A DNA stretch of 64,000 nt from Phycisphaerae bacterium. Its GTDB lineage: Bacteria; Planctomycetota; Phycisphaerae; UBA1845; PWPN01. The position numbers were made by a program, and so were the translations under genes. A model generated the notes under the pieces. It did no database searches. It was given only the letters and a program-made list of their open reading frames with translations, and had not been told where the DNA came from. The DNA lies in contig JAUCQB010000031.1 in the NCBI GenBank assembly GCA_030372985.1, forward strand, positions 1-64,000, read 5' to 3'. Numbering within the stretch: the first letter of the stretch is position 1; every line of letters begins with the position of its first letter. This document shows, piece by piece, positions 33,501 to 44,001 of the stretch.

Positions 33501-36500
33501 TCAGTTACCTGTGCAGACGGGGGTCATAAGGTCGAGGCGGCACCAGTCGTTGCTCCAGACATGGCTTCCGTAGCCGCCAACGAAGACGGTGGCCCAGCCA
33601 TCGGTGCCGGTAGTCTTGGTGAACGCCAGCGATTTGCTGCCCCACTCGGCCCGCGGCGCGCTGGTCGAGAGATCGTAGACGTTCGGGTCCGTCCCGCCGT
33701 TGTAGTCCACGCGGATCATGCCGTTGACCCGGTCGGTATCGTTCATCCGAAAAAAAGCCTGGATCGTGTACGGGACACCGACCTTCAGCCAAGCCCGCTG
33801 AAAGATGACCGACATCTTGGTACCGGAGGAGGTCCACTTGATCTCCTGCGAATAAGAGCCGGAATAGGCGTCCGTGCTCGCGGCATAGGAGGCGCTGCTT
33901 CCGGCGCTGGTCCAACCGGTGGCGACGCCCGAGGTAAACGTCTCAAAGTCGTTGTTGGTGAAGCAGCCGTCAGCAGGAGAGGGAGAAGCGACTTCCAGCG
34001 TTGCGGCAGTGGACGTTGCGGTGCCGTGGGCGTTGGTCACGACGCACCGGTACTCGGCCGCATCGCCGGCATCGGCACTGGTGATGGTTAAGGCGTCGGC
34101 GCTCGCGCCCGAGTAATGGCCATCATCGCTGAGGTTGACCAGGTTTTTCTGCCACTGGTAGCCGAGCGGCGTGGTTCCCGTGGCCTCCACCACAAAAACG
34201 GCCGACTCGCCGACCGCGACGGCCTGGCCGACCGGGTCAAGTGTGATCGCCGGCGGGAAGGGCCCCGCGCATTGCGGGTCCCCCGGAATGCCCGGACCGC
34301 TGACGCACTGGGAGAAAACGGCTGCGTCGTCCCGATCCACGTCCTCGTCGTCGTCCAATTTGGCGTCCTGGCAACCCGGCTCGGTCTGCTGAACGCCGAC
34401 ACCGCTGAGGCATACCTGGAACAGGCCGAAGTCGCTCTGGTCTACGTCGCCGTCGCCGTCCATGTCACCTGGTACACCGGCGTCCGTCACCGTGACCAGC
34501 ACGGTGTCGCTGCCGAATTGGCTCATGGCGTCCGTGACGGTCAGCGTGTAGGTTGTCGTGGCCGCCGGCGAGGCCGTCGGTTGAAGCGATTGGGGATTAT
34601 CCAAACCCGCGGCCGGCGTCCATTCGATGAAGTAAGGCGGCGTTCCCCCGCTCACCGTGGCCTCCAGGACCGTCGAGCCGCCTGAGTTGATTTCCCTGTC
34701 CGGTCCGGCGCTGACAATCAGAGCCGGCGGGCCGCACGGATTGGGATCGCAACCGGTGCCGTCGCCCTGGTAGTTGCCGCCGGCGGCCGCACAACTGACC
34801 GCGAGCATCTCGCCGCACGTCTGATCCGGCAAACAGCACGCCCCGGTTTGTGTCGGATCGAGGATGAGGCCGTTGCGCACCGAGACGTTATCCACGAAGC
34901 TGTAACGGGCGGCGTCGCTCAGCGGGTTGCCCATCGTCAGACTGACGCGGTTGAAGCCGCCGAGGTAGGTGCGCGGCACCGTATGAGGACCTTGCACGGT
35001 CGGGTTGTCGAGGGGATTGGTGAGCTGAATGGTAACGGTGTTGGAGCGGATGACCATCTTGAACGTCGTCAGCCCGCCGAAAGAGCTCTTCCACAGGCCG
35101 ACGGGGTTGCCGTCAAGGTCTTTCATCTGCTTGGTGTAATGCCATCGGAGACCATCGAAGTAGCAGGCCGCCCCCATTGTGCCGGCGCTCAAAGCGGAGA
35201 CCGGATCGCGGTTGACGGCGGTGAAGGAACCGATCGCCAGGACGTTGTACACCCGGTCTGCCAGCCAGGGACCCTGGTCGCCGTTGCCCAGATCGGGATC
35301 CTCGGTGGTCATGCCCTGCCGGGGGGCCTGTTCGATATCCAACGACAGTTCAAGGTAGAAATTCGAGCGGCTGCCATACGTCTCGCCGCGGAAGTCGACG
35401 GTGAACTCAAGCGTCAGAGGTTTGTCGTCGGTGCCGAAGAGCACTTGGCCGGTACCGATCCCGTCATTGCCGACACCATAAGTACTCGACATGTCCGGTT
35501 CGAGATTGGCCGTCATGCGGTACGACGTCTTTGTGGTGTTCATGGCGCCGCCGCCCGGCTCGACGCCGGTGTTCGTCGCGAACGTTCCGCCCGCCGATCC
35601 GGCGTAGCTGTAGGTCAGGGGCCAACGCGCCTGCATCGACGACAAGTTCCAGGAACCGATGTCCTTGTCGCCGGTCAGCATGCCGTCGAAACGCTCATCG
35701 AGCCGCCGGCCGCCAAAGGGATCCGGATCGCACAAATCGCCGATGCCGTCTTCGTCGTCGTCGGCCTGGTCCGGGTTCTGCACGGTCGGGCAGTTGTCAC
35801 AGAGATCGCCCACGCCGTCGCCATCCGCATCGAGCTGGTCGGGGTCGTACACACTCGGGCACTTGTCGCAAAGGTTGCCCAAGCCGTCGCCGTCTGAATC
35901 AAGCTGGTCCAGGTTGTGGACCGCAGGGCAGTTGTCGCAGGCGTCGCCCACGTCGTCGCCATCCGCATCGAGCTGATCCAGGTTGTGCACATACGGGCAG
36001 TTGTCGTCCGCGTTGAGGATACCGTCCCCGTCGATGTCCGGGTCGCAAGCGTCGCCGAGAGTGTCGGTGTCTGTGTCGGCCTGGTCCGGGTTCTGCACGG
36101 TCGGGCAGTTGTCACAGGGATCGCCCACGCCGTCGCCGTCGGCATCCGGCGGGATCGTGGTGACGGCCATCAGAGCTTGGCCCTGGATGATCGCCTCGGC
36201 CAACTGTTGACGATAGCCGTACAGGACGGCCGGGTCGCGGGTGTAGGCCGAGGTGGGCAGGCCTGAGACGACCTCGGCCGGCACGGCCAGCAGCGCCTGA
36301 GCGGACTGAACGTAGGCGCCGACCTCTGGCGTTGACGGGCACCGTCCCAGCTTGCCGGCGATGTCCGTCAACAACACCAGGTACTCGTAATCCTCAAGAC
36401 CGTCGCGGATGTTCTGTGAGCGGATCGACGGCAGCGGCCCGACGTTCACGGGCCCCGGGTAGTAGAGGCACCCATCGGCGTCGGTGAACCCGTTGTACTT

Positions 36501-37886
36501 ATCGCTCCAGAGTGTTCGGGCGTCCCAGTTCGTGTACGGGCCGCTCTCGACGAGCCCATTCTTGGCCATGAGCCCGTCCGACCACAACGCGTATCCGTAG
36601 TTGGTGACCGCGTAGTACAGAAACCCGCCCGGATTGTACTTGAAGGTCATCGCCCCCATCAGCAGCCGGGCCTCGATGAAGGGGTATTCGAGCAACCAGT
36701 TGGCTCCTGTCGGGTGGCGCGGGTATTCGGCGACGTACCACCACATGTTCTTGCCCTCGGCGCGCAACGCCTCGGCCGCGACCTTGTTATAGGTCGGCGG
36801 GCCCGGCACCCAAATGTCCACGACGTCCCGCAGAAAGTAGGTGGTCGGAGAGGTGCCGAAGCTGGCGTCGTAAGCCGTCGTCATCGTGCGAAGGCCGGGA
36901 TAATTGGAGTGGATAGCCGAAAACGTGTCGTATATTTCCTGAAACCTGTCTGAGGAAGCCTCGTCGTAACCGTAGACGTATGCCTCGTCCAGCCGACCCA
37001 GACTGATGAAATAGTTGTACAACGTCGTCAGGCCGCTGGCGCTCTGGGTGGGCACCTTGCTGAGGCAGAAGGCATTATTCAGCTCCAGCCAGGGCGTGAA
37101 CCAGCTCGGCGATTTCGGCGAGGCGTTGTAGATCTCCGTCACGCTCAGTCGATGGGCCTGCTGCATCTGGTAGTACTTGTTCTGAATCGCGGTCGACCAA
37201 CTGTTGCCGTAGATCCAGCTTGCCTGCCACAGGCTGTCCATCGAGAAAGCCGTCGGTAATGATGAGCGGGCCGGAAGCGCGAAATCCCAGACACGCACGT
37301 TGAGCGACAGCGTCACGGGCGTCTGGCCCGTTGCCGAGACGGTGACGATGGCCGTGTAGTCGCCCGGCGGGGTGGTGCTCGTCGTGGCCACGTTGACCCA
37401 GAACGCCACACGGTCGCCCGCGTTGACGTTGCAGGTGTTGGTGAAGGTCAGCAGCGGGTCCGGCCACCAGCCGCCATTGTCGGTGAGATTGTAGTTCACC
37501 AGGTACGACGGGTACTCGATTTTCAGATCGGAGCGAGGCTGGGCGGCGCCTTTCACGTGGCCGACGAGCCAGACGTTCACCTGTCCGTCAAACGCACCCT
37601 GCCCCCCCGTCGGCTGAAGTGTCGAGACGGTGACGCTGGCGTTGGTGACGCTTTGGTCAGGGATGACGACGACCTGGAAAGCCTCGTGCTCGCCGCGAGC
37701 CAGCGCCAGGCTGTAGGTGGTCGCGAAGGCCCCTTCGTAAGGCTCGAAAGGCCAGCCCTCGTGCTGACCAGCGATCATCACCTTGTGCATGGGGGACGAA
37801 ACGCCCACGGTCAGAGCAGCTCGACCGATCGGCGCGGTACAGACGGTCACCATGATCGCTACGACGGCACATCGACGCGTTCGCAT
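33501..37886 (-). CDS. Secreted DUF4091 (GH123-like) multidomain protein with TSP3, Ig-like, dockerin-like and CBM modules
   Basis: 1461 residues. Order: signal peptide (1-23); beta-sandwich (about 25-200); DUF4091/GH123-like TIM barrel (about 205-575) with the acidic pair in YGYDEAS (D308, E309); a thrombospondin type 3 array (about 578-725) with repeated [15 protein letters not shown] units that bind calcium; a concanavalin-like sandwich (about 735-1000); a Cys-rich [12 protein letters not shown] module typical of Phycisphaerae; a PKD-like domain; dockerin-like EF-hands ([18 protein letters not shown]); an Ig-like domain close to those of the GHL10 protein; and a CBM4/9-like C-terminus. GH123 enzymes act on beta-N-acetylgalactosamine, but the substrate here is unproven. 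A good promoter lies about 105-130 bases upstream. Confidence 0.88.
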   Translation of the reverse strand: MRTRRCAVVAIMVTVCTAPIGRAALTVGVSSPMHKVMIAGQHEGWPFEPYEGAFATTYSLALARGEHEAFQVVVIPDQSVTNASVTVSTLQPTGGQGAFDGQVNVWLVGHVKGAAQPRSDLKIEYPSYLVNYNLTDNGGWWPDPLLTFTNTCNVNAGDRVAFWVNVATTSTTPPGDYTAIVTVSATGQTPVTLSLNVRVWDFALPARSSLPTAFSMDSLWQASWIYGNSWSTAIQNKYYQMQQAHRLSVTEIYNASPKSPSWFTPWLELNNAFCLSKVPTQSASGLTTLYNYFISLGRLDEAYVYGYDEASSDRFQEIYDTFSAIHSNYPGLRTMTTAYDASFGTSPTTYFLRDVVDIWVPGPPTYNKVAAEALRAEGKNMWWYVAEYPRHPTGANWLLEYPFIEARLLMGAMTFKYNPGGFLYYAVTNYGYALWSDGLMAKNGLVESGPYTNWDARTLWSDKYNGFTDADGCLYYPGPVNVGPLPSIRSQNIRDGLEDYEYLVLLTDIAGKLGRCPSTPEVGAYVQSAQALLAVPAEVVSGLPTSAYTRDPAVLYGYRQQLAEAIIQGQALMAVTTIPPDADGDGVGDPCDNCPTVQNPDQADTDTDTLGDACDPDIDGDGILNADDNCPYVHNLDQLDADGDDVGDACDNCPAVHNLDQLDSDGDGLGNLCDKCPSVYDPDQLDADGDGVGDLCDNCPTVQNPDQADDDEDGIGDLCDPDPFGGRRLDERFDGMLTGDKDIGSWNLSSMQARWPLTYSYAGSAGGTFATNTGVEPGGGAMNTTKTSYRMTANLEPDMSSTYGVGNDGIGTGQVLFGTDDKPLTLEFTVDFRGETYGSRSNFYLELSLDIEQAPRQGMTTEDPDLGNGDQGPWLADRVYNVLAIGSFTAVNRDPVSALSAGTMGAACYFDGLRWHYTKQMKDLDGNPVGLWKSSFGGLTTFKMVIRSNTVTIQLTNPLDNPTVQGPHTVPRTYLGGFNRVSLTMGNPLSDAARYSFVDNVSVRNGLILDPTQTGACCLPDQTCGEMLAVSCAAAGGNYQGDGTGCDPNPCGPPALIVSAGPDREINSGGSTVLEATVSGGTPPYFIEWTPAAGLDNPQSLQPTASPAATTTYTLTVTDAMSQFGSDTVLVTVTDAGVPGDMDGDGDVDQSDFGLFQVCLSGVGVQQTEPGCQDAKLDDDEDVDRDDAAVFSQCVSGPGIPGDPQCAGPFPPAITLDPVGQAVAVGESAVFVVEATGTTPLGYQWQKNLVNLSDDGHYSGASADALTITSADAGDAAEYRCVVTNAHGTATSTAATLEVASPSPADGCFTNNDFETFTSGVATGWTSAGSSASYAASTDAYSGSYSQEIKWTSSGTKMSVIFQRAWLKVGVPYTIQAFFRMNDTDRVNGMIRVDYNGGTDPNVYDLSTSAPRAEWGSKSLAFTKTTGTDGWATVFVGGYGSHVWSNDWCRLDLMTPVCTGN
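35708..36152 (-). repeat. Thrombospondin type 3 coding repeats
   Basis: Tandem units encode DxDxDGxGDxCDNCPxxxNxDQxD. At DNA level the units are nearly identical in places, for example the repeated GTCGCAGAGATCGCC-like blocks, which suggests recent duplication or gene conversion within the array. Confidence 0.75.
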
Positions 37887-38342
37887 AATCCCCCCCCTGG
37901 ATCGGGTGTGTTATTGGGCTGAAGAGACTCCGCAACAGGGCCATTGCCCCCCCGTCTGTCCGGGAGAGCCCGGACATCCTTGCCCGATGAGTATAGCGGG
38001 CATACTAAAGTATACCAAGCCTCCCACGCCGCGCCCACTTTGTTTTTCGCAAAGTGACGGTGACATTTTGCAGCGCGGGCCGTCCTCCGGGCAGGGAGAC
38101 TTCCCAGCTTCACAAGCCCGCGGGCTGACGGATGACAACCGTTCACCCCCGTCCCCGAGGTCCTCCGGCGCTGCGTTCGACCGGCATCAGACGGCTGCGG
38201 CGGGGTCTCGCGAGAAGCCTCAACCAAGACCGCCATTGACAAGAAGAAAGCTATAAGGAAGATACCCCGCATTCCGATAATAGGACTTACGGTCCGGTGT
38301 CTCATCTGCACGGCCGAGGGCGTTCGAGGAAAGGGGACTGCG
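37887..38342. other. Divergent intergenic region
   Basis: 456 bases between the DUF4091 mosaic and a small plus-strand gene. It carries the minus-strand promoter listed separately. The rest shows no gene or repeat. Confidence 0.4.
37990..38018 (-). promoter_or_regulatory. Sigma70-like promoter for the DUF4091 mosaic gene
   Basis: On the minus strand TTGGTA (38018-38013) and TATACT (37995-37990) are separated by exactly 17 bases. Transcription would start near 37983, giving a leader of about 97 bases. Confidence 0.55.
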
Positions 38343-38540
38343 GTGAACTGGCGTCGTATGTTGTTGGCGGGCGCACTGGTGGGAGTCAGTATCTGGTGTC
38401 TTGGTCTGGTTCAGCAGGTTCATAGCGAGCAGGTGAGCCTTGACCGGCCGGACCTGAGGATTCAGACGGCCGAGACCTCCGCAGGCTCCGTGGGCGATGC
38501 GACCGAGCCGTCGCCGCCCCATCCGGGCATGCCGGGATGA
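38343..38540 (+). CDS. Small signal-anchored protein, unknown function
   Basis: 65 residues from a GTG preceded by AAAGGGGAC. Residues 6-28 (MLLAGALVGVSIWCLGLVQQ and on) form one hydrophobic segment, either a signal peptide or a membrane anchor. The remaining 37 residues are polar and Pro-rich at the end (EPSPPHPGMPG). It is not recognised. It stands alone between two minus-strand genes. The composition and the ribosome site favour a real gene, but the length is small enough for chance. Confidence 0.45.
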   Translation: MNWRRMLLAGALVGVSIWCLGLVQQVHSEQVSLDRPDLRIQTAETSAGSVGDATEPSPPHPGMPG

Positions 38541-38754
38541 CCCGTGGGCAGCGGCGGTTTGGGGTTGAGCCGCTCCATGGTTCATGGAGGCAGGTTACCG
38601 CGCCTGCGGCGCGGGCTTGCGTGTCTCCCCACATCCGATCCCACAGGTTTTGACAGACCACGCCAACCGCAGTATTGCCCATCGAGTAGCCCGTGCGCCG
38701 GCATGAAGCCCTCGATCTACTCGTGATGCCCGACTCGTGCGTTTTCACGTCCGG

Positions 38755-39765
38755 CTACGGCTGCGGCGCCCAGAGGTACATGAATTGCGGCTCGGGCCGC
38801 ACCCACGTCGGCGGCAGCGCCACGTTGACCAGGTTGACCTGCGGCTGCCCGGCGGGCGATTCGGCATAGACATTCGGCTTCCATCCCAGCGGCCGATGGT
38901 AGCAGACCACCCTGGCCTTCTTCAAACCAAGCTGCTCCTTCACGTCGGCCAGGGCATCGCGAAGCGTTCCGATGCGGTCGATCAGGCCCAGTTCGAGAGC
39001 TTGCTGAGCCGACCAGACCCGCCCGTCAGCGATCGTCCGAACCTGCTCCTCGGTCAGCTTCGGCCGGCCCGCCGCGACGGTCTTCACGAAGCGGTCGTAG
39101 AACTGGTTGACCAGGGATTGGAAAACCTCACGTTCTTCGGGCTTCATCTCGCGGAGTGGCGAGCCTGCATCCTTCATTTTTCCGGAAGTGATCGCGTCAG
39201 CTTTGACGCCGATCTTGCTCATCGTTCCGGCGAAGTTGACCATTTGCATGATCACGCCGATGCTGCCTGTCACGGTGGTCGGGTGGGCCACGATCTCGTC
39301 GGCAGCGCAGGCGATGTAATAGCCCCCGCTGGCGGCGACGTCAGACAGCACGGCCACCACGGGACGCTTGCCTTTCGTCTCTTTCTTGAAACGCAACAGC
39401 TCGGAATACATGATGTCGCTGGCGGTCACGCTGCCGCCGGGACTGTTGATCCGCAGGATCAGGGCCTTGACCGACTTGTCCTTGGCGGCCTTGTCCAGCT
39501 TCTCGATCAGCAGCGAGACGGGATGTTCGCCCTCGCTCAGGAAGCCCCCCAGCTCGCGGTTCATGATGATCCCGTCGACGTCGATCAGGGCGATTTTGGG
39601 GGTCAGCAGGCCGCCCTCGTCGATCAGCACCGACTCCTCGAGCGCCCGATCGGTGGGAACGGGCGTGATCTTGAACGACTGCGGACCGCAACCCGCCTGG
39701 ATGGCGAGAAAGGGCATGAAGACCGCCAGGACCAGGACACGGATGTTGTGATTGTGGTTGATCAC
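38755..39765 (-). CDS. sppA: Signal peptide peptidase SppA (lipoprotein)
   Basis: 336 residues. It degrades cleaved signal peptides at the inner membrane with a Ser-Lys dyad. The N-terminus ends in a lipobox-like AIQAGC, so it may be a lipoprotein rather than a membrane-spanning form. The S49 core includes ALILRINSPGGSVTASD, the nucleophile Ser in DVAASGGYYIA, TVTGSIGVIMQ, and the Lys-containing SGKMKDAGSPLREM region. The length suits the short bacterial SppA (about 300-340), not the 600-residue E. coli form. It is divergent from the metalloprotease gene. In a genome full of exported proteins its housekeeping role is clear. Confidence 0.92.
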   Translation of the reverse strand: MINHNHNIRVLVLAVFMPFLAIQAGCGPQSFKITPVPTDRALEESVLIDEGGLLTPKIALIDVDGIIMNRELGGFLSEGEHPVSLLIEKLDKAAKDKSVKALILRINSPGGSVTASDIMYSELLRFKKETKGKRPVVAVLSDVAASGGYYIACAADEIVAHPTTVTGSIGVIMQMVNFAGTMSKIGVKADAITSGKMKDAGSPLREMKPEEREVFQSLVNQFYDRFVKTVAAGRPKLTEEQVRTIADGRVWSAQQALELGLIDRIGTLRDALADVKEQLGLKKARVVCYHRPLGWKPNVYAESPAGQPQVNLVNVALPPTWVRPEPQFMYLWAPQP

Positions 39766-39871
39766 GGGCTATACTCCTCCATGAAATCGCCGGTAGAGCC
39801 AATCAGCACTGCCGGCTGATATTGTAAAACCGGTATGGTTCGTCAACCAGTACCCGGCGGGGAGCCAATCC

Positions 39872-40246
39872 GTGCGGATGAGCGACGACGAGTTCGAGCT
39901 GGTGGTCGATGAGGCTATCCAGTCGATCCCGGAGGGTTTCCATCACTACCTCCAGGAGATCGCGGTGGACATCGAAGAGATACCCGATGCGGACACCTGC
40001 CGCGAGATGGGCATTCGGGATCCTCGTTCGCTCCTCGGCCTGTACCGTGGGACGCCGCTGACCCAGCGGCACGTCGAGGATTCCGGTCGTTATCCCGACC
40101 GAATTGTTATCTACAAGCGCAACATCGAGCGGATGTGCAAGGATCGCCGCCGCATGATCGACCAGATCCGCAAGACCGTTCTTCATGAGGTCGGCCACCA
40201 CTTCGGCCTCGACGAACGGCAGCTTCGCGAGTTGGGATACGGCTGA
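39872..40246 (+). CDS. Zincin-like metallopeptidase (DUF1025/PF06262 family)
   Basis: 124 residues from GTG 39872, with GGGGAG 6 nt upstream; an ATG two codons later is possible. The family is small cytoplasmic zincin-like proteins. The zinc motif HEVGHHFGLDE near the C-terminus (about 105-115) is intact, preceded by the conserved IRKTVLHE helix. MSDDEFELVVDEAIQSIPEGF is the classic N-terminus, and LLGLYRGTPLTQR the central strand. Substrates of the family are unknown. Confidence 0.9.
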   Translation: MRMSDDEFELVVDEAIQSIPEGFHHYLQEIAVDIEEIPDADTCREMGIRDPRSLLGLYRGTPLTQRHVEDSGRYPDRIVIYKRNIERMCKDRRRMIDQIRKTVLHEVGHHFGLDERQLRELGYG

Positions 40247-40359
40247 GCCAAGGCGCCGCTTTTCCCGAACCGCGCCAGCCGAACGAGCGGGATCCGCACT
40301 GCATCGCGAGGTTGCCGGCCTTCGGTTACGACCAGATCCACGGACCAGAGGATTGAACC

Positions 40360-42507
40360 ATGATTCCCGATCTTGCATGCGTCGTGGCGATGACGAGTCT
40401 CCTTTCAACGGCCGGCCCGAAGATCGTTTTCAACTGCACGCCCGACAACGACCTCTATGCGACCCTCCTGCGATCGCATGTGGAATGTCCCTTCTTCGCT
40501 ACCCCGACTGAGGCGATTGATCGGGCAGAACCAGGATCGGCCGTGCTGGTGCTGGCGGATGGCTACCCCGATCGGCAGACCCGGATCGATCCGGCCGTGT
40601 TTGAGCGGGCAACGAAGAAGGAGCTGACCCTGTACGTGGAATACCCCGAAGCGGTGCCGGGACTCCGTATTGCACCGCCGACCAAGGCCGTCTGGGAGCG
40701 TCTCATCATCAGCCGCGAGGGTCTCGGCGACCTGCTGCCGCCCATGCGGATCCTCGGCCTGCACGATGGCAGATACGTCGTGACCACGGCATCTGATCCG
40801 ATACTCGTCTTGGCTCGGGTGGCGGGGTTCGATACCGCCGTATGGGGCCTGCCGGAGGAGCGGTTCCCGATTCTGTTTGAACGACCGGAACGGAAGCTGA
40901 TCATCTCGACGACGAAGCTCAGCGGTTTTATATCCGGGCGGTTTGCGCCGGCGGGGGAATGGGCGAGCTTGTGGGAGCAGCTCTTGGCCAGACTGGACCC
41001 AGGCTTCAAAGGCGTCTCGCTGACGACCACTCCGCTGGTCCGGCCCTCGTACGGTCGTGATGACCCGCTGCCAGAGGATGTTGAGCGCCAGGTTCTGAGG
41101 CGGGCCGCCGAATGGTATTTCAACTCCCGTCTGTTGATTCACCCCTCGCGCGAGGCGGCGGTGCACGATCTGCTGAGACAGGGGAAGGAGGAGGTGATCC
41201 TGCCGTCGGCCGATTCGCCGGTTGGCGACGGAAGCTGCGGCATTCTGGAAGGCTACGCCTCAACGATCCAACACGACGGCAACCAGAACCAGCGGCTCCC
41301 CCTTCGTTCCGACTGCCACGCTGAATCGGCCATGTGTCTGGCCCTGGACTGGTCGCTCAATCGCAGCGCCAGAAGCAAAGCCGTCGCGGAGAATCTGTTG
41401 AACTACGTCCTCTTCACCTCCGAGTTCTGCAGGGGTGTTCGCGGTGACCCCAAGCACCCAGCCTTCGGGCTGGTAGCCTGGGGGGCGGTCGCACCGGCCT
41501 GGCGGGTCGCCAATTACGGAGACGACGACGCCCGGGTCATCCAGGGCGCAATCCTGGCGGCCGCGTGCCTGGAGTCTGATCGGTGGAACCCGTCGATCAC
41601 GCGAGCCCTGCTCGCCAACCTGCGAACGACCGGCACTCTCGGCTTCCGCGGAAGCCGCATCGACATCCCTCAACTCGAACGGCTCGGGTGGAAGCACTTC
41701 CATGACGCGCAGACCATCAACTTCGCTCCGCACTACGAAGCGGCCTTGTGGGCGTGCTATTTGTGGGCCTACGCCCGCACCCAGGACCGTGAATTCCTCG
41801 ACAAGGCAAAAACCGCCATCCGCATGACCATGCAGGCCTATCCTGACCGGTGGCTCTGGCAGAACGACACCGAACGCGCCCGCATGCTGCTGACCCTGGC
41901 CTGGCTCGTTCGCGTTGAAGACACAGGCGAGCACCGCGCCTGGCTCAAACGCATGGCGGACGACCTCCTGGCTCATCAGGACCCCTGCGGGGCCATCCCC
42001 GTGAGGCTGGGCGTCCGCGGCAGCGGCCATTTTCTCGCCCCTACCCGCAACGAGGAGTACGGCACGCGCGAGGTGCCGCTGATCCAGGAGAACGGCAACC
42101 CGGTGAGCGACCAGTTGTACACGACCGGTTTCGCTTTGCTGGCTCTGCACGAGGCCGCCGTGGCCACGGGCGACTCTTTCTACAAGCAGGCAGAGGACAG
42201 GCTGGCCGCGTTCCTCTGCCGCATCCAGATTCAGTCGAAGCAGTTCCCCTATCTGGACGGTGCCTGGTTTCGGGCGTTTGACTACGGCCGCTGGGACTAC
42301 TGGTCCGGCTCGGGCGACATCGGGTGGGGTGCGTGGTGCGTGGAGGCCGGTTGGGGGCAGGCATGGGCCACGGCCGCTCTGGCACTGCGGATCAAAAACA
42401 CCTCCATGTGGGAGATGACCAAAGGACTCGACATCGCCCGGCATCTCGGTCCCGTACGACGGCAGATGGCCGAAAATGAAGGCGGCCCGTGGGCAAAAGG
42501 CAAGTGA
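40360..42507 (+). CDS. Putative (alpha/alpha)6-barrel carbohydrate-active protein
   Basis: 715 residues. The N-terminal region (about 15-230) has alternating strands and helices (VFNCTPDNDLYATLL, SAVLVLADGYPDR, LGLHDGRYVV), like a glutamine-amidotransferase-like domain. From about 240 it becomes helical with repeated aromatic motifs (AALWACYLWAYART, TGFALLALHEAA, WGAWCVEAGWGQAW), the pattern of a six-hairpin glycosidase fold. No membrane spans are visible. A weak signal-like start (VVAMTSLLSTAGP) suggests export. GAGG about 9 nt upstream supports the ATG. I do not recognise a named family, so hydrolase activity is an inference from fold pattern and neighbours. Confidence 0.75.
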   Translation: MIPDLACVVAMTSLLSTAGPKIVFNCTPDNDLYATLLRSHVECPFFATPTEAIDRAEPGSAVLVLADGYPDRQTRIDPAVFERATKKELTLYVEYPEAVPGLRIAPPTKAVWERLIISREGLGDLLPPMRILGLHDGRYVVTTASDPILVLARVAGFDTAVWGLPEERFPILFERPERKLIISTTKLSGFISGRFAPAGEWASLWEQLLARLDPGFKGVSLTTTPLVRPSYGRDDPLPEDVERQVLRRAAEWYFNSRLLIHPSREAAVHDLLRQGKEEVILPSADSPVGDGSCGILEGYASTIQHDGNQNQRLPLRSDCHAESAMCLALDWSLNRSARSKAVAENLLNYVLFTSEFCRGVRGDPKHPAFGLVAWGAVAPAWRVANYGDDDARVIQGAILAAACLESDRWNPSITRALLANLRTTGTLGFRGSRIDIPQLERLGWKHFHDAQTINFAPHYEAALWACYLWAYARTQDREFLDKAKTAIRMTMQAYPDRWLWQNDTERARMLLTLAWLVRVEDTGEHRAWLKRMADDLLAHQDPCGAIPVRLGVRGSGHFLAPTRNEEYGTREVPLIQENGNPVSDQLYTTGFALLALHEAAVATGDSFYKQAEDRLAAFLCRIQIQSKQFPYLDGAWFRAFDYGRWDYWSGSGDIGWGAWCVEAGWGQAWATAALALRIKNTSMWEMTKGLDIARHLGPVRRQMAENEGGPWAKGK

Positions 42508-42999
42508 CGAGGCGGCGTGAACGGGGAATCTGGGGATTCTTGACGCTGGCAGCGCCGTCTTCCCGGCCCGCATGCATTTCGGCGTCGCCGGTCTGTCATC
42601 GCCGCCTTCGATCGGCCTCCGGTACTCCGCGGGACCTCGCACAGAGGGCAGAGCGGTGCAAACCCTCGATCGGTGCTCGGACCGTAACTTATGTTTCAAG
42701 AAGGTGTTATGGCACTCGTCTGCCGCCCCGGATGGTGTCTGGGGCACTCTGGACGGATGAGGGCTCGGCTCCGTCCAGATACCTCAAACTGGCCGGATCC
42801 CCGGTTTTTGGGTGGCCGCCGGCGTATCACCAGCACTACAGTAGGTCGGTCTGGAAGATGAGAAGCACAGTGTTTTCGGATCCCTTTGCCCTTCGCAGAC
42901 CTGTTTCTGAGCGTTGTTCAACGTGTCCGTCGGTGAAAGGCTTGCCTTCGGATACCCGGCCTCTTGAGGCAGACTCTTTCGGAACGAGGAGGAACAATC
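42508..42999. other. Intergenic region upstream of a PEP-CTERM gene
   Basis: 492 bases. A hairpin at 42749-42778 pairs CTGGACGGA with TCCGTCCAG (9 bp, 12-base loop), and a weaker CCCCGGA/CTGGGG pair lies just before it. There is no T-run after either. No open frame with a ribosome site was seen, so this may be a structured 5' leader. Confidence 0.4.
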
Positions 43000-43944
43000 A
43001 TGACTCATCGGATCATTGTCAGTATCCTGGCCGTTGCTGTGTCGGCAAGCTCGGCCGCGGCGAGCCTGTACAGTGAGAACTTCGAAGTGGACCCGACGGC
43101 GAACTGGACTGTCAACAAAGGCCCGGCCACGACCGACGAAGCACACAACTTCTTCTTCGACTACAGCACGGTCGGGATTCCCGCTGCTCCGAGCGGCGCG
43201 GGGACGCGCGGCATGAAGCTGCAGGCCAACTTGTCGAGCGGCGTCTTCGGCGGCATGAGCGTTTCGCCGACGGGCCAGAGCTTTGCTGGCGACTACAGCG
43301 TGCGGTTTGATCTCTGGTCGAGTTTTAACGGGCCGTTCCCGGTAGGGGGGAGCGGATCGACGAACCTGTCCACCTACGGCATCGGAACCGCCGGCACGAG
43401 CCCGCAGTGGCCCGGCGGCGTTCAGGACAGCGTGTGGTTCGCCAACACGGCCGACGGCAACTCCTCCTCCGACTGGCGGGCATACTCCACGGCAGCACCG
43501 ACCAGCTACCCGGACATCAGCCCCGTCTACGCCGCAGGAGCCCATGCGGGCAATCGCAACAACTCCGACCTGCATTACGCAGGTTTCGGCAACGTCACGG
43601 CACCCGCAGCGCAGATCGCGCTCTTTCCTCAGCAGACCGGTTCCACCCTCGTGGGCAGTGGCGGCATGGAGTGGCATCAAGTGGTTATCGATAAAAGCGG
43701 GAATACCGTGACGTGGACGGTAGACAGCCTGCTGATAGCCACCATCGACCTGACCACTGTCAGTCTCAGCGGCGGCAACATTTTCTTCGGCCACTCCGAT
43801 ACCAACGCAACATCCTCAACCGATGTGAACGATGCCGCGCTTCTTTTCACGCTGATCGACAACATCGAGGTGATTCCCGAGCCGGGGACGGCCGCATTGC
43901 TCGCAGCCGGCAGCCTGTTGATCCTCCGCCGGCGCCGCGTGTGA
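43000..43944 (+). CDS. PEP-CTERM sorted secreted protein
   Basis: 314 residues from ATG 43000, preceded by GAGGAGGAAC. A signal peptide covers 1-21. The body (LYSENFEVDPTANWTVNKGP, IFFGHSDTNA) is a beta-sandwich of the laminin-G/concanavalin type seen in many planctomycete surface proteins. The C-terminus is a full PEP-CTERM signal: IPEPGTAALLAAGSLLILRRRRV, that is VPEP-like motif, hydrophobic span and Arg cluster. Exosortase normally processes such tails, but none is encoded in this window. The function of the body is unknown. Confidence 0.85.
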   Translation: MTHRIIVSILAVAVSASSAAASLYSENFEVDPTANWTVNKGPATTDEAHNFFFDYSTVGIPAAPSGAGTRGMKLQANLSSGVFGGMSVSPTGQSFAGDYSVRFDLWSSFNGPFPVGGSGSTNLSTYGIGTAGTSPQWPGGVQDSVWFANTADGNSSSDWRAYSTAAPTSYPDISPVYAAGAHAGNRNNSDLHYAGFGNVTAPAAQIALFPQQTGSTLVGSGGMEWHQVVIDKSGNTVTWTVDSLLIATIDLTTVSLSGGNIFFGHSDTNATSSTDVNDAALLFTLIDNIEVIPEPGTAALLAAGSLLILRRRRV

Positions 43945-44001
43945 GCGTCGGGCCGAAAGTAACCACAATCTCCTATCCTCTCCGCCACCGGCGGACTGCA
44001 C

